From: Cloacibacterium caeni
GTDB lineage: Bacteria; Bacteroidota; Bacteroidia; Flavobacteriales; Weeksellaceae
Assembly: GCF_907163105.1 (NCBI RefSeq)
Contig: NZ_OU015321.1
Span: 1,674,001 to 1,738,000, forward strand
Length of the DNA: 64,000 bases
Direction of reading: 5' to 3'
Part shown: positions 54,175 through 62,075 of the stretch, piece by piece
Numbering within the stretch: the first letter of the stretch is position 1
How the letters are laid out: each line of letters starts with the position of its first letter
The notes under the pieces: model-generated
Database searches by the model: none
Seen by the model: only the letters and a program-made list of their open reading frames with translations
What the model was told of the DNA's origin: nothing
Translations under genes and position numbers: made by a program

Positions 54175-55056
54175 ATGAAAATTGCAGCAATAGACATCGG
54201 GAGTAATGCAGCAAGATTGCTCATCAATGAAGTAAAAGAACCTAAAAAAGGAAAGCCAGAATTCGTAAAACTCAATCTTTTGAGAATTCCTTTCAGATTG
54301 GGAATAGATGTTTTTACCACTGGCGAAATTGGCAAAGAAAGAAAGGAAATGGTCATTAAATCTATGAAAGTTTTCTCTCAATTGATGGAAATTTATGACG
54401 TAGAACATTACCGAGCTTGTGCTACCAGTGCAATGAGAGATGCTAAAAATGGTAAAGAAATTATAGATTTGGTCAAAAAGGAATCTGGTATAGAAATAGA
54501 AATTATTTCTGGTGATGAAGAAGCTACGCTTATCTACGAAAATCATGTAGCAGAAGGTCTTGATAGAAATTTTGGGTATTTATACATAGACGTAGGTGGT
54601 GGTTCTACTGAATTGACATACTACGAAAATGGTAAAATGAAATACGAACATTCTTTCAATATTGGTACGATTAGATTGCTCAATAATCTAGTCACCAAAG
54701 AAAATTGGGAAGAAATGAAAACCCAAATCAAAACCAAAATCGTGAGCAAAAAACCTATGGTTGCGATTGGTTCTGGCGGAAACATCAACAAAATTTTTAG
54801 CATGAGCAAAACCAAAGATGGAAAACCAATGTCTGCGAATATGCTCAAAACTTTTTATAAAGATTTAAAAGAACTTACCGTAGAAGAAAGAATGCTGAAA
54901 CATAATTTGAGAGAAGACAGAGCAGATGTAATTGTTCCAGCGCTAGAGATTTTCAACAAAGTACTGAATTGGGCAGAAATTTCACAAATTTTCGTTCCAA
55001 AAATTTCTGTTGCAGATGGATTAATTCACAGTATTTATGATAAAGTGAAGAAGTAA
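54175..55056 (+). CDS. Ppx/GppA family phosphatase
   Basis: A 293-residue actin-like ATPase-fold phosphatase acting on polyphosphate or pppGpp. The phosphate-binding loops IAAIDIGSNAARLLI and YLYIDVGGGSTEL, and the adenosine-type loop MVAIGSGGNINKI, are present. It is the short form lacking the C-terminal HD-like domain of E. coli Ppx. Coupling with the SixA-like gene suggests a shared phosphate-related role. Confidence 0.88.
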   Translation: MKIAAIDIGSNAARLLINEVKEPKKGKPEFVKLNLLRIPFRLGIDVFTTGEIGKERKEMVIKSMKVFSQLMEIYDVEHYRACATSAMRDAKNGKEIIDLVKKESGIEIEIISGDEEATLIYENHVAEGLDRNFGYLYIDVGGGSTELTYYENGKMKYEHSFNIGTIRLLNNLVTKENWEEMKTQIKTKIVSKKPMVAIGSGGNINKIFSMSKTKDGKPMSANMLKTFYKDLKELTVEERMLKHNLREDRADVIVPALEIFNKVLNWAEISQIFVPKISVADGLIHSIYDKVKK

Positions 55057-55093
55057 GGAATTTGAGAGATAAAAAAACAAATGATATAAATAC

Positions 55094-55561
55094 TTAATCT
55101 GCATCTTCTTCATCTAGAAAATTAAGTTCGTCATCTCGTTGTTCATAATCATGGGAAATTCCTGGAGGATTAAATAATCCCCAATGATCTGTAATGAAAT
55201 GTTTTGGATTGAAATTTGCAACCCAATCTACAAATAGTAATCTAAATTCTTCTATTTTTTCTCTTACCATCAAATAATATTTCGCTTCTTCAAAACCAAA
55301 CATTTCCAGACCATGATAAGCAACCATTAAGTCTCTTGCTGCTTTTCTAATAATTGCAGCGTTTTCCATTTTAAGGTCATACAACTTTACAGCTTCTGCT
55401 GAAGAAATTTTCACACAAATCATCATGGCATCTCCTAAAATTTGACCTTTATATGACTGCAAATGTTCATTATCTTCTGGAATCAAATCTGTGATGGTTC
55501 TTACTAATTCAAAAATTTCTTCTGCTTTTTCTAAAATAGCTAGATTACTAGGATTTCTCAT
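55094..55561 (-). CDS. Four-helix-bundle protein resembling Avd / 23S-rRNA-intervening-sequence proteins
   Basis: A 155-residue, mostly helical protein. The pattern ILEKAEEIFELVRTITDLI, then QILGDAMMICVKISSAEAV, then ENAAIIRKAARDLMVAYHGL and AKYYLMVREKIEEFRLLFVDWV fits a four-helix bundle of the Avd/S23 type. The acidic tail contains DYEQRDDELNFLDEEDAD. No reverse transcriptase or variable repeat is nearby, so it is not part of a DGR here. The ATG at 55561 is supported by a promoter overlapping the upstream TTG. The function is unknown. Confidence 0.55.
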   Translation of the reverse strand: MRNPSNLAILEKAEEIFELVRTITDLIPEDNEHLQSYKGQILGDAMMICVKISSAEAVKLYDLKMENAAIIRKAARDLMVAYHGLEMFGFEEAKYYLMVREKIEEFRLLFVDWVANFNPKHFITDHWGLFNPPGISHDYEQRDDELNFLDEEDAD

Positions 55562-55573
55562 GATTGTTTTTTT

Positions 55574-55602
55574 CAAAAATAGTAAGTTTTGACTAAAGTC
55601 AA
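55574..55602 (-). promoter_or_regulatory. Promoter TTG-N18-TATTTTTG with overlapping palindrome
   Basis: On the minus strand, -7 box TATTTTTG (55574-55581) and TTG (55600-55602) spaced 18 bp. The palindrome TTTTGACT-AA-AGTCAAAA (55587-55604) covers the spacer and -33 element and could be an operator. Confidence 0.62.
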
Positions 55603-55621
55603 AAGGATTTTACAATAAAAA

Positions 55622-55641
55622 AAGCGGACTAAAGTCCGCTT
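55622..55641 (-). terminator. Terminator of nfu
   Basis: AAGCGGACT and AGTCCGCTT with an AA loop; a T run follows on the minus strand. It shares the core GACTAAAGTC with the palindrome at 55587-55604. Confidence 0.78.
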
Positions 55642-55668
55642 GTATTGATAATGTTTTTCAGAAAAAAT

Positions 55669-55920
55669 TTAGTCTACACTCACCACTTCTTTGATGCTTG
55701 GTACAAATTGTTTGATGGTATTTTCTACACCTAGTTTCATGGTAGAAAAACTCATAGGACAACCAGAACAGTTTCCTTGCAGTTTTACCATTACTCTATT
55801 GTCAATAACATCTACCAATTCTATATCACCACCATCATTATTTAGAAACGGACGAATACTTTCCAAAGCTTCCATTACTTTGGTTACGATTTCTTCGTGA
55901 GTGAGTTTATCTTTATTCAT
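55669..55920 (-). CDS. NifU-like C-terminal domain protein (Nfu, Fe-S carrier)
   Basis: An 83-residue protein consisting only of the Nfu domain. The cluster-binding CxxC is in GNCSGCPMS near residue 54. It carries or delivers Fe-S clusters. The neighbouring Mrp ATPase on the same strand has a related role, with a 93-base gap between them. Confidence 0.92.
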   Translation of the reverse strand: MNKDKLTHEEIVTKVMEALESIRPFLNNDGGDIELVDVIDNRVMVKLQGNCSGCPMSFSTMKLGVENTIKQFVPSIKEVVSVD

Positions 55921-56013
55921 ATTTTAATTGCTTTAAGCTTTCAGCAATCTGCATTCAGCTCATAGTTTAAATTTTCTAAATTTTAAAATTACTTATTGCT
56001 TATTACTAATTAC

Positions 56014-57117
56014 TTATTTTTTGGTGGAGCAACCTGCCATTGTTGTAATTTTCACCGCTTCAGTTGGTGGTAGATTTTTATTTCTTTCCACTAAACTTTC
56101 TATCATTTTTTGTGCAGTTTCTTTATAGATTTCTGCAATTTTAGAACCTTCTTGTAATGCTACCGGCCTACCAACATCTCCCGCTTCTCTGATGCTTTGA
56201 ATCAAAGGAATTTCACCTAAAACTGGAATTCCTAAATCTTCCGCCATAAACTGAGCGCCTTGTTTTCCGAAGATGTAATATTTATTTTCTGGCAATTCTT
56301 CTGGTGTAAAATACGCCATATTTTCTATTAAACCTAAAACTGGAATATTAATGCTTTCCATCGTAAACATAGCGATTCCTTTTTTCACGTCTGCTAAAGC
56401 TACATGTTGCGGTGTAGAAACGATTACAGCGCCCGTTACAGGAACTTCTTGAATAATCGAAAGGTGAATATCTCCTGTTCCTGGAGGAAGGTCAATCAAT
56501 AAGAAATCTAGATTTCCCCAAGCTGCATCACGAATCATTTGGTTCAAAGCTTTACTTGCCATAGGTCCTCTCCACACTACTGCTTGATTCGCTCCAGAGA
56601 AATATCCGATTGAAAGCATTTTCACGCCATAATTTTCGATAGGTTTCATCATATTTTTACCATCTACTTCTACAGAAATTGGTTTTTCTGCTTCGGTATC
56701 AAACATAGTAGGAACAGATGGTCCGTAAATATCTGCATCAAGAACACCTACAGAGAATCCCATTTTTTGTAAAGTCACGGCTAAGTTTGCAGTAACCGTA
56801 GATTTTCCTACGCCACCTTTACCAGAAGCAATGGCGATAATATTTTGAATTCCTGGGATTTCTTTTCCTTTGATTTGGTTTTGTTGAACTTGCGAAGGTT
56901 CAGGCGAAGTAATTTTGAGTTTCAGCACTACTTGATCACCAAATTCCGTAGCAAAAGCCTGCTTCATCGCTGCTTCCAGCTTCTTCTTTTCGTGCATTGC
57001 TGGGGAATGTGCAATCATATCAATGTACACATCATCACCCATTACTTGGAAGTTTTGTACTAAATCATCAACTTCTATTTCTTTCAGAAACTCCTGAACT
57101 CTAGTTTTCGTCAACAT
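56014..57117 (-). CDS. Mrp/NBP35 family ATP-binding Fe-S carrier
   Basis: A 367-residue protein. An N-terminal MIP18/DUF59 domain (about 1-80) is followed by a P-loop ATPase domain. The deviant Walker A IASGKGGVGKSTVTAN, Walker B region VLDADIYGPSVP, WRGPMASKAL and LLIDLPPGTGD are intact. The C-terminus has a Cys (AGCSTKK). The start MLTKTRVQ is chosen because the -7 box at 57142-57149 would lie inside the longer reading. Confidence 0.92.
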   Translation of the reverse strand: MLTKTRVQEFLKEIEVDDLVQNFQVMGDDVYIDMIAHSPAMHEKKKLEAAMKQAFATEFGDQVVLKLKITSPEPSQVQQNQIKGKEIPGIQNIIAIASGKGGVGKSTVTANLAVTLQKMGFSVGVLDADIYGPSVPTMFDTEAEKPISVEVDGKNMMKPIENYGVKMLSIGYFSGANQAVVWRGPMASKALNQMIRDAAWGNLDFLLIDLPPGTGDIHLSIIQEVPVTGAVIVSTPQHVALADVKKGIAMFTMESINIPVLGLIENMAYFTPEELPENKYYIFGKQGAQFMAEDLGIPVLGEIPLIQSIREAGDVGRPVALQEGSKIAEIYKETAQKMIESLVERNKNLPPTEAVKITTMAGCSTKK

Positions 57118-57141
57118 AATTTTTTGAAATTTTTTGAGATA

Positions 57142-57149
57142 CAAATTTA
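57142..57149 (-). promoter_or_regulatory. -7 box of mrp
   Basis: TAAATTTG on the minus strand, 24 bases before the ATG at 57117. It decides the start. Confidence 0.58.
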
Positions 57150-57220
57150 CATAAAAATAATTAATTTGGAATGAATAAAAATAACAATAATGGTAATTGA
57201 TAGAATTGATTTACAAAAAA

Positions 57221-57246
57221 AAAACTTCAGATAGTTCCGAAGTTTT
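57221..57246 (-). terminator. Terminator of the symporter gene
   Basis: AAAACTTC (57221-57228) and GAAGTTTT (57239-57246), with a T run on the minus strand (A run at 57215-57224). Confidence 0.72.
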
Positions 57247-57268
57247 TAATTTTATATTTTTTAAATTT

Positions 57269-58519
57269 TTATAACTCACCTCCGTGATTATCCAATTGTC
57301 CTTCCCATTTAGAAACGGCTGAAGTAGCAAGTGCATTTCCTAAAACATTGGTCATGCTTCTTCCCATATCGCAGAAATGGTCAATCGGTAAAATTAAGGC
57401 AATTCCTTCTGGTGGAATTCCAAACATAGAACAAGTCGCTACAATAATCACCAAACTCGCTCTTGGAACGCCTGCAATTCCTTTTGAAGTCAGCATTAAC
57501 ACCAAAAGCATGGTGATTTGTTGACCAACCGTCATGTCGATTCCATAAATCTGAGCAATGAAAATAGAGGCAAAAGTCATGTACATCATGCTTCCATCTA
57601 AATTGAAAGAATATCCTAGTGGTAAAATAAATGATACAATTCTATTGTTACAACCAAAACGCTCTAATTCTGTTACCAATTTCGGAAAAACGGCTTCTGA
57701 ACTGGTTGTAGAAAATGCGATAAGTAAAGGTTCTTTGATTCTTCTTAATAATTCGAACAATCTATTTCCTAAAATGAGATAACCTACCACACATAAAATC
57801 AACCATAAAATAGCTAGTGCAAAGAAGAAATCTCGAAGATAAATTGCGTAAACTTTGAAAATTTCGAAACCATTGGTGGCAACAACTGCTGCAATAGCTC
57901 CCAAAACACCAAGTGGAGCAAACCACATGATATAACCTACCATTTTTAGAATAGCATGCGCGCAAACATCTAAAAATTTGATTACAGGTTTAGAATATTC
58001 ATCACCCAAATGAGAAAGGGCAATACCAAACATAATAGAAAACAATACAATTTGTAAAACTTCATTGGTAGCAAAAGCTTCGAAAACACTTTTTGGCACT
58101 ACGTGTTTCACAAAATCTTCCAGAGAAAATCCTTTAGAATTATCCAAGATTTCTTTAGCAGAATTGGCATCTTGAATAGGCAATTTGGTAACATGACCAG
58201 GCTCTAACCAGTTTACCAAAACTAAACCTAACATCAGCGAAACCAAAGAAGCAGTAATAAACCAAAGCATTGCTTTACCACCAACTCTACCAATCATTGC
58301 GGTATCTCCCATTTTCGCAATTCCCACAACCAATGTTGTAAAAACCAATGGTGCGATAATCATCTGTACTAATCTGATGAAAATCGTGCCGAGAAGTTTT
58401 ATATTTTTAGAAAAAGATTCTGTATTTTCTGGAAACTGAGTGTGAACTACTCCACCAATAATTACCCCTAAAACTAAAGCAATGATAATTGCAAAGAAAA
58501 GTTTGTTTTGTCCTTTCAT
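57269..58519 (-). CDS. Dicarboxylate/amino acid:cation symporter (DAACS family)
   Basis: A 416-residue inner-membrane transporter with eight TM helices and two re-entrant hairpins. The family motif AFSTTSSEAVFPKL (serine-rich HP1), the NLDGSMMYM segment (TM7 cation site) and GIAGVPRASLVIIV (HP2) are present, with the C-terminal DRSMTN-type region ICDMGRSMTNVLGNALA. Glutamate, aspartate or C4-dicarboxylates are likely substrates. The frame extends 71 codons upstream, but that stretch is a palindromic repeat and a promoter, so MKGQNKL is taken as the start. Confidence 0.9.
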   Translation of the reverse strand: MKGQNKLFFAIIIALVLGVIIGGVVHTQFPENTESFSKNIKLLGTIFIRLVQMIIAPLVFTTLVVGIAKMGDTAMIGRVGGKAMLWFITASLVSLMLGLVLVNWLEPGHVTKLPIQDANSAKEILDNSKGFSLEDFVKHVVPKSVFEAFATNEVLQIVLFSIMFGIALSHLGDEYSKPVIKFLDVCAHAILKMVGYIMWFAPLGVLGAIAAVVATNGFEIFKVYAIYLRDFFFALAILWLILCVVGYLILGNRLFELLRRIKEPLLIAFSTTSSEAVFPKLVTELERFGCNNRIVSFILPLGYSFNLDGSMMYMTFASIFIAQIYGIDMTVGQQITMLLVLMLTSKGIAGVPRASLVIIVATCSMFGIPPEGIALILPIDHFCDMGRSMTNVLGNALATSAVSKWEGQLDNHGGEL

Positions 58520-58540
58520 ATATTGATTTTCTATAGAATA

Positions 58541-58548
58541 CAAATATA
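58541..58548 (-). promoter_or_regulatory. -7 box of the symporter gene
   Basis: TATATTTG on the minus strand, 21 bases before the ATG at 58519. It shows that the longer reading through the repeat is not translated from this promoter. Confidence 0.6.
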
Positions 58549-58589
58549 GTTTTTTTAATGAAATATTGGTAATTGTTTTGAAGCGGTAT

Positions 58590-58730
58590 TTCTGGACAAG
58601 CGATAGCAGTGGAAATCCTTTTTCGGTGGCGGCAGCTTTGCTGCCGCCACCGAAAAAGATTGTAACGAATAGCGCGGTTCCGAAAATTTCTTGAATGGCA
58701 AAAGCTTTGGAGAAATTTTCGGAATGGCCC
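58590..58730. repeat. Palindromic repeat family, copy 3 (two-stem form)
   Basis: The first stem has perfect 18-bp arms, CTTTTTCGGTGGCGGCAG (58618-58635) and its complement (58641-58658). The second has 12-bp arms CCGAAAATTTCT (58680-58691) and AGAAATTTTCGG (58711-58722). The flanks GCGATAGCAGTGGAAATC and GATTGTAACGAATAGCGCGG match the family frame. The GC-rich apical stem contrasts with the AT-rich surroundings. Confidence 0.75.
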
Positions 58731-58739
58731 AAAATAAAA

Positions 58740-58762
58740 AATCCCGAAAAAAATTCGGGATT
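58740..58762 (-). terminator. Terminator of the SH3/BON gene pair
   Basis: AATCCCGAA and TTCGGGATT (58740-58762); on the minus strand it is followed by Ts. Confidence 0.75.
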
Positions 58763-58786
58763 ATAAATTTATATTCGAGACTTGAA

Positions 58787-59203
58787 TTAAGCTCTTAAAT
58801 ATCTAGCATATGCGTAACCTTCTTCTCCGTCTTTGGTTTTAATTTTCCACCACTCGTCTGAAGATTGTTCTACTAAAGTTACCACCTCACCTTTTGCCGC
58901 TTTTCCTAAAATTACGCCTTCTGTAGAAGGCTCCTGTCTAATGTTTAGGTTAGAACTTTCTGTATCTACAGTAAGTGAAGTGCCTGCAGCTAAACCAGCT
59001 ACTTGTACATCTATATTGATATCTGAAGCAGAATAAGTAGCATCTATAGCTCCTAAAGCATTCCAAACAGCATCTTTTCCAGCGTTAGAAGAAGTAGTTC
59101 CAGAGATGTAAAGAATTCCGTCTTGTTCTTGAACTTTTAAATCAGAAATTCCTGCAGTCTGAGCTGCTGAAACTACACTTGAATATTTTTCTTGTAATGA
59201 CAT
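58787..59203 (-). CDS. BON-like plus SH3b domain protein
   Basis: A 138-residue protein without a signal peptide. Residues 1-65 look like a BON-type alpha/beta domain (ISDLKVQEQDGILYISGTTS), and residues 75-138 form a bacterial SH3 domain (LNIRQEPSTEGVILGKAAKG, EWWKIKTKDGEEGYAYARYL). Such SH3b domains bind peptidoglycan or peptides. It is 5 bases downstream of a BON lipoprotein gene, and the two likely act together at the envelope, though export of this one is unclear. Confidence 0.8.
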   Translation of the reverse strand: MSLQEKYSSVVSAAQTAGISDLKVQEQDGILYISGTTSSNAGKDAVWNALGAIDATYSASDINIDVQVAGLAAGTSLTVDTESSNLNIRQEPSTEGVILGKAAKGEVVTLVEQSSDEWWKIKTKDGEEGYAYARYLRA

Positions 59204-59208
59204 GGTAA

Positions 59209-59694
59209 TTATTTTTTAACGTTATAATTATAGTTTACTTTACCCACTTTTAGAGCATCTACAGACATTTTAATTTTTCTAGCTTGCTCTGCCGTAACTT
59301 CTCCTGTTAAGGTAAGTTCTCCATTTACCACATCTACTTTTACAGCAGGAAAATCTTTAACGGCATCAGCAACTTTTTGTTGAACTTCTGGAGCAACTGC
59401 AGATACAGTTTCTACTACAGAAGCTGCTGCTTCTACATTAGCCATATCCATTACATCTTTTACTCCTTTCACATTTTTAAGAGCAGCAATAGCTGCGTCT
59501 TTCTCTTCTTGAGAAGCAAATGTTCCACTTAAATGAGCAACTCCTTCTTTTACCTCCACAGAAGTCCCAGGATATGCGGCAACTACCGTAGTAGATTGTG
59601 TAGTAAGTTCTGCATCAGAAACATTTTTTTTGCAAGAAAATACTGCCACAGAAAAGACAAGCGCTAAAGCGGCAATTTTGATAGTTTTTTTCAT
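59209..59694 (-). CDS. BON-domain lipoprotein
   Basis: A 161-residue predicted lipoprotein: signal 1-20 with lipobox VAVFSC. Two BON domains follow (about 40-90 with VEVKEGVAHLSGTF, and 105-160 with VKVDVVNGELTLTGEV). BON domains bind phospholipid membranes, and proteins of this kind often respond to osmotic stress. It is the first gene of a two-gene operon with the SH3b protein. Confidence 0.85.
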   Translation of the reverse strand: MKKTIKIAALALVFSVAVFSCKKNVSDAELTTQSTTVVAAYPGTSVEVKEGVAHLSGTFASQEEKDAAIAALKNVKGVKDVMDMANVEAAASVVETVSAVAPEVQQKVADAVKDFPAVKVDVVNGELTLTGEVTAEQARKIKMSVDALKVGKVNYNYNVKK

Positions 59695-59791
59695 AGTAAA
59701 AATGATTTAATTGTTTATATCCCAAATTTAACAATAAAAATCATGCCATTTTCTTAATTTTTATTAAAATTTTTATTGTTTTTTTAACAAA

Positions 59792-59817
59792 AAAAGCATC
59801 AGAATTCTGATGCTTTT
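59792..59817. terminator. Bidirectional terminator
   Basis: Perfect palindrome with arms AAAAGCATCAGAA and TTCTGATGCTTTT. On the minus strand it directly follows the agmatinase-like remnant, so it is probably the original terminator of the speA operon. Confidence 0.82.
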
Positions 59818-59844
59818 TAAATTTATTTTGAATAAATCAACTTT

Positions 59845-59964
59845 TTATTTTTGATTTAAATGATAGTAAGCTAACATTTTATAATACAACTTAGCTGCTA
59901 AAAACGCTGTAGGTTTCACGTAAGGAGAATGCATTAATTCTACAACATAAAACCTATTATACAA
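59845..59964 (-). pseudogene. C-terminal remnant of an agmatinase/arginase-family gene
   Basis: Directly after the speA stop codon the same frame continues for 39 codons to a TAA at 59845-59847. The encoded text FYVVELMHSPYVKPTAF then LAAKLYYKMLAYYH resembles the end of ureohydrolases, in which a VVEL motif and FLAAKL.YK close the protein. No start and no catalytic Asp/His motifs are present. I infer that a deletion joined the end of speA to the last codons of a downstream agmatinase. Similarity is judged by eye. Confidence 0.55.
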
Positions 59965-61359
59965 TTATTTATACCCTAAAAGATGCAATACATCTTCTGG
60001 TTTTTGCTCTTCGCTGAAAACTTCGTATTGTAATTTTCCGTTTTTAGCTTTTTGGATAAGAATATGTTTCGGCTGAGGCAATAAACAGTGATGAACTCCA
60101 CCAAAACCAGCAATACTCTCTTGATAAGCTCCTGTATTAAAGAAACCGATGTATAATGGTTTGGTATCGCTGAACACTGGCAAATAAATCGCATTTGCAT
60201 GTTGCTCAGAATTGTAATAATCATCTGAATCACAAGTTAATCCGCCCAAGAAAACTCTTTCGTAAGAATCTTCCCAACGATTCAGCGGAAACATGATAAA
60301 ACGCTTAGAAATCGCCCAAGAATCTGGAAGTGTAGTCATGAAAGAAGAGTCTATCATGTTCCATTTTTCTCTATCGTTTTGGCGTTTTTGAGAAATAATT
60401 TTGTATAAATTTCCAGCACTTTCACCTACAGTAAAACTACCAAATTCAGTATAAATGTTTGGTTCTTCTACTCCTTCTTCTTCACAGAATTTTTTAATTT
60501 GATACACGATTTCATTTGCCATGTATTCATAATCATAATCAAACTGAAGAGAATTTTTAATAGGGAAACCGCCACCAATATTAAGAGAATCTACTTCTGG
60601 AGCAATTTTTTTCAATCTTGCATATACTCTCAAACATTTGAAAAGTTCGTTCCAATAGTACGCAGTATCTTTAATTCCGGTATTGATGAAAAAGTGAAGC
60701 ATTTTCAACCTTGCATTCGGGTGTTCTGCTATTTTTTGGCTGTAATAAGGGATAATATCTTTGTACCCAATTCCTAATCTGCTGGTATAAAATTCGAATT
60801 TAGGTTCTTCTTCCGAAGCTATTCTAATCCCAATGTCAAAGGTAGTATCTATACTTTCGGTCAGTTTATCTAATTCTCTGTAATTATCTAAAACAGGAAT
60901 TACATTTTCAAAACCATTATTGATTAAATCTGAAATTTTAGCCAAATAATCATCGGTTTTGAAACCATTACAAACCACTTCTATCGTCTTGTCAATTTTC
61001 CCTGTTTCGAATAGATTTTTAACAATATTCATGTCAAAAGCAGAAGACGTTTCAATAGAAATATCATTCTTAAGTGCTTCTTCTAATACGAAAGAAAAGT
61101 GCGAAGATTTGGTACAGTAACAGTATCTGTAAGAATTTTTATATTCATTCTTTTTGATGGCATCTTTAAACCAAGTTTTTGCGCGCTGAATGTTTTGCGA
61201 AATCTTAGGTAAATAACTGAACTTCAAAGGAGTTCCGAATTTTTCTACCAAGTCCATCAAAGGAATATCATGAAAGTACAACTGTTGATCCTCATACTTA
61301 AATTCCTCTTGTGGAAAGTAAAGTGTTTGGTCAATAAGTTCAGCATATTTTATCTTCAT
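59965..61359 (-). CDS. speA: Arginine decarboxylase (biosynthetic, PLP-dependent)
   Basis: A 464-residue fold-type III decarboxylase making agmatine for polyamine synthesis. PLP-Lys is in YCYCTKSSHFSFV near residue 84. The glycine-rich phosphate loop is SLNIGGGFPI near 270, and the active-site Cys-Asp segment is GLTCDSDDYY near 375. It is shorter than E. coli SpeA (658), as in other Bacteroidetes. The next pathway gene, agmatinase, seems deleted downstream. Confidence 0.87.
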   Translation of the reverse strand: MKIKYAELIDQTLYFPQEEFKYEDQQLYFHDIPLMDLVEKFGTPLKFSYLPKISQNIQRAKTWFKDAIKKNEYKNSYRYCYCTKSSHFSFVLEEALKNDISIETSSAFDMNIVKNLFETGKIDKTIEVVCNGFKTDDYLAKISDLINNGFENVIPVLDNYRELDKLTESIDTTFDIGIRIASEEEPKFEFYTSRLGIGYKDIIPYYSQKIAEHPNARLKMLHFFINTGIKDTAYYWNELFKCLRVYARLKKIAPEVDSLNIGGGFPIKNSLQFDYDYEYMANEIVYQIKKFCEEEGVEEPNIYTEFGSFTVGESAGNLYKIISQKRQNDREKWNMIDSSFMTTLPDSWAISKRFIMFPLNRWEDSYERVFLGGLTCDSDDYYNSEQHANAIYLPVFSDTKPLYIGFFNTGAYQESIAGFGGVHHCLLPQPKHILIQKAKNGKLQYEVFSEEQKPEDVLHLLGYK

Positions 61360-61429
61360 TTATTGCAAAAATTTAAGACTACAAAAATGCGAAAAAAGAT
61401 TGAATTTTTTGAGTTAAAAATTCACAAAT

Positions 61430-62050
61430 TTAGATTCCGATAAAAATCAATACATCACCGTTTTCATACGTGATTTCCACAGTGTTTTCTCGGGCAGAAT
61501 TTCGGGTTCCTACTCTTTTGGTTAAGCTCAATTCTTCGTTAAAGAGCTCCCAATTAAGACCTTTAGTCGAAATTTTTTCTACAAAAGGAAATGGTAAAAG
61601 CGAAATCATCTTTCCTTCTACCCCGTGAATTTTAAAATTTTTAGAGATGAAAAAATATCTGGAAAACTCGTCAAAAAAAGTGATTTCCATTTCATTTTTA
61701 AAGAGAAAAGCTACGTGAAGATTTCCTAAAAAGTGGTCTTGTTCGCCACCACTTCCTCCGTAAATATCTACTTTTTTTACTCCATTCTTTTTGAGAATAT
61801 CTAAAGCTTTTTGAAAATCTGTAAAATCTTGGTCTGGAGTATGAATGAATTTTTCGTGGTAAATATTTTCGTCACTGCCTTCATGAGAATCAAAATCTCC
61901 TGAAATAAAATCAAGTTTATCCAGAGGGAAATTTTTATCCTTTAAATAATGAAAAGCCCCATCACTACAAGCAATCACATCATAACCTTCCGTTTCGGGA
62001 AGATTTTTCGGTGGAGTTCCGTTGATGAAAAGAAGTGCAGATTTTATCAC
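61430..62050 (-). CDS. thiN: Thiamine pyrophosphokinase
   Basis: A 206-residue kinase transferring pyrophosphate from ATP to thiamine. The conserved IACSDGAFHYL, FISGDFDS, HTPDQDFTDFQKAL and YGGSGGEQDHFLGN motifs carry the metal and ATP contacts. The C-terminal beta domain binds thiamine. It belongs to a minus-strand group with the adenosyltransferase and lptB. Confidence 0.92.
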   Translation of the reverse strand: MIKSALLFINGTPPKNLPETEGYDVIACSDGAFHYLKDKNFPLDKLDFISGDFDSHEGSDENIYHEKFIHTPDQDFTDFQKALDILKKNGVKKVDIYGGSGGEQDHFLGNLHVAFLFKNEMEITFFDEFSRYFFISKNFKIHGVEGKMISLLPFPFVEKISTKGLNWELFNEELSLTKRVGTRNSARENTVEITYENGDVLIFIGI

Positions 62051-62075
62051 AGATTTTATAATTGTTTAGAGCGTT

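Noticed and set aside
55094-55576. A diversity-generating retroelement around the Avd-like protein
   Set aside because: No reverse transcriptase, template repeat or variable C-type lectin gene is present in the window.
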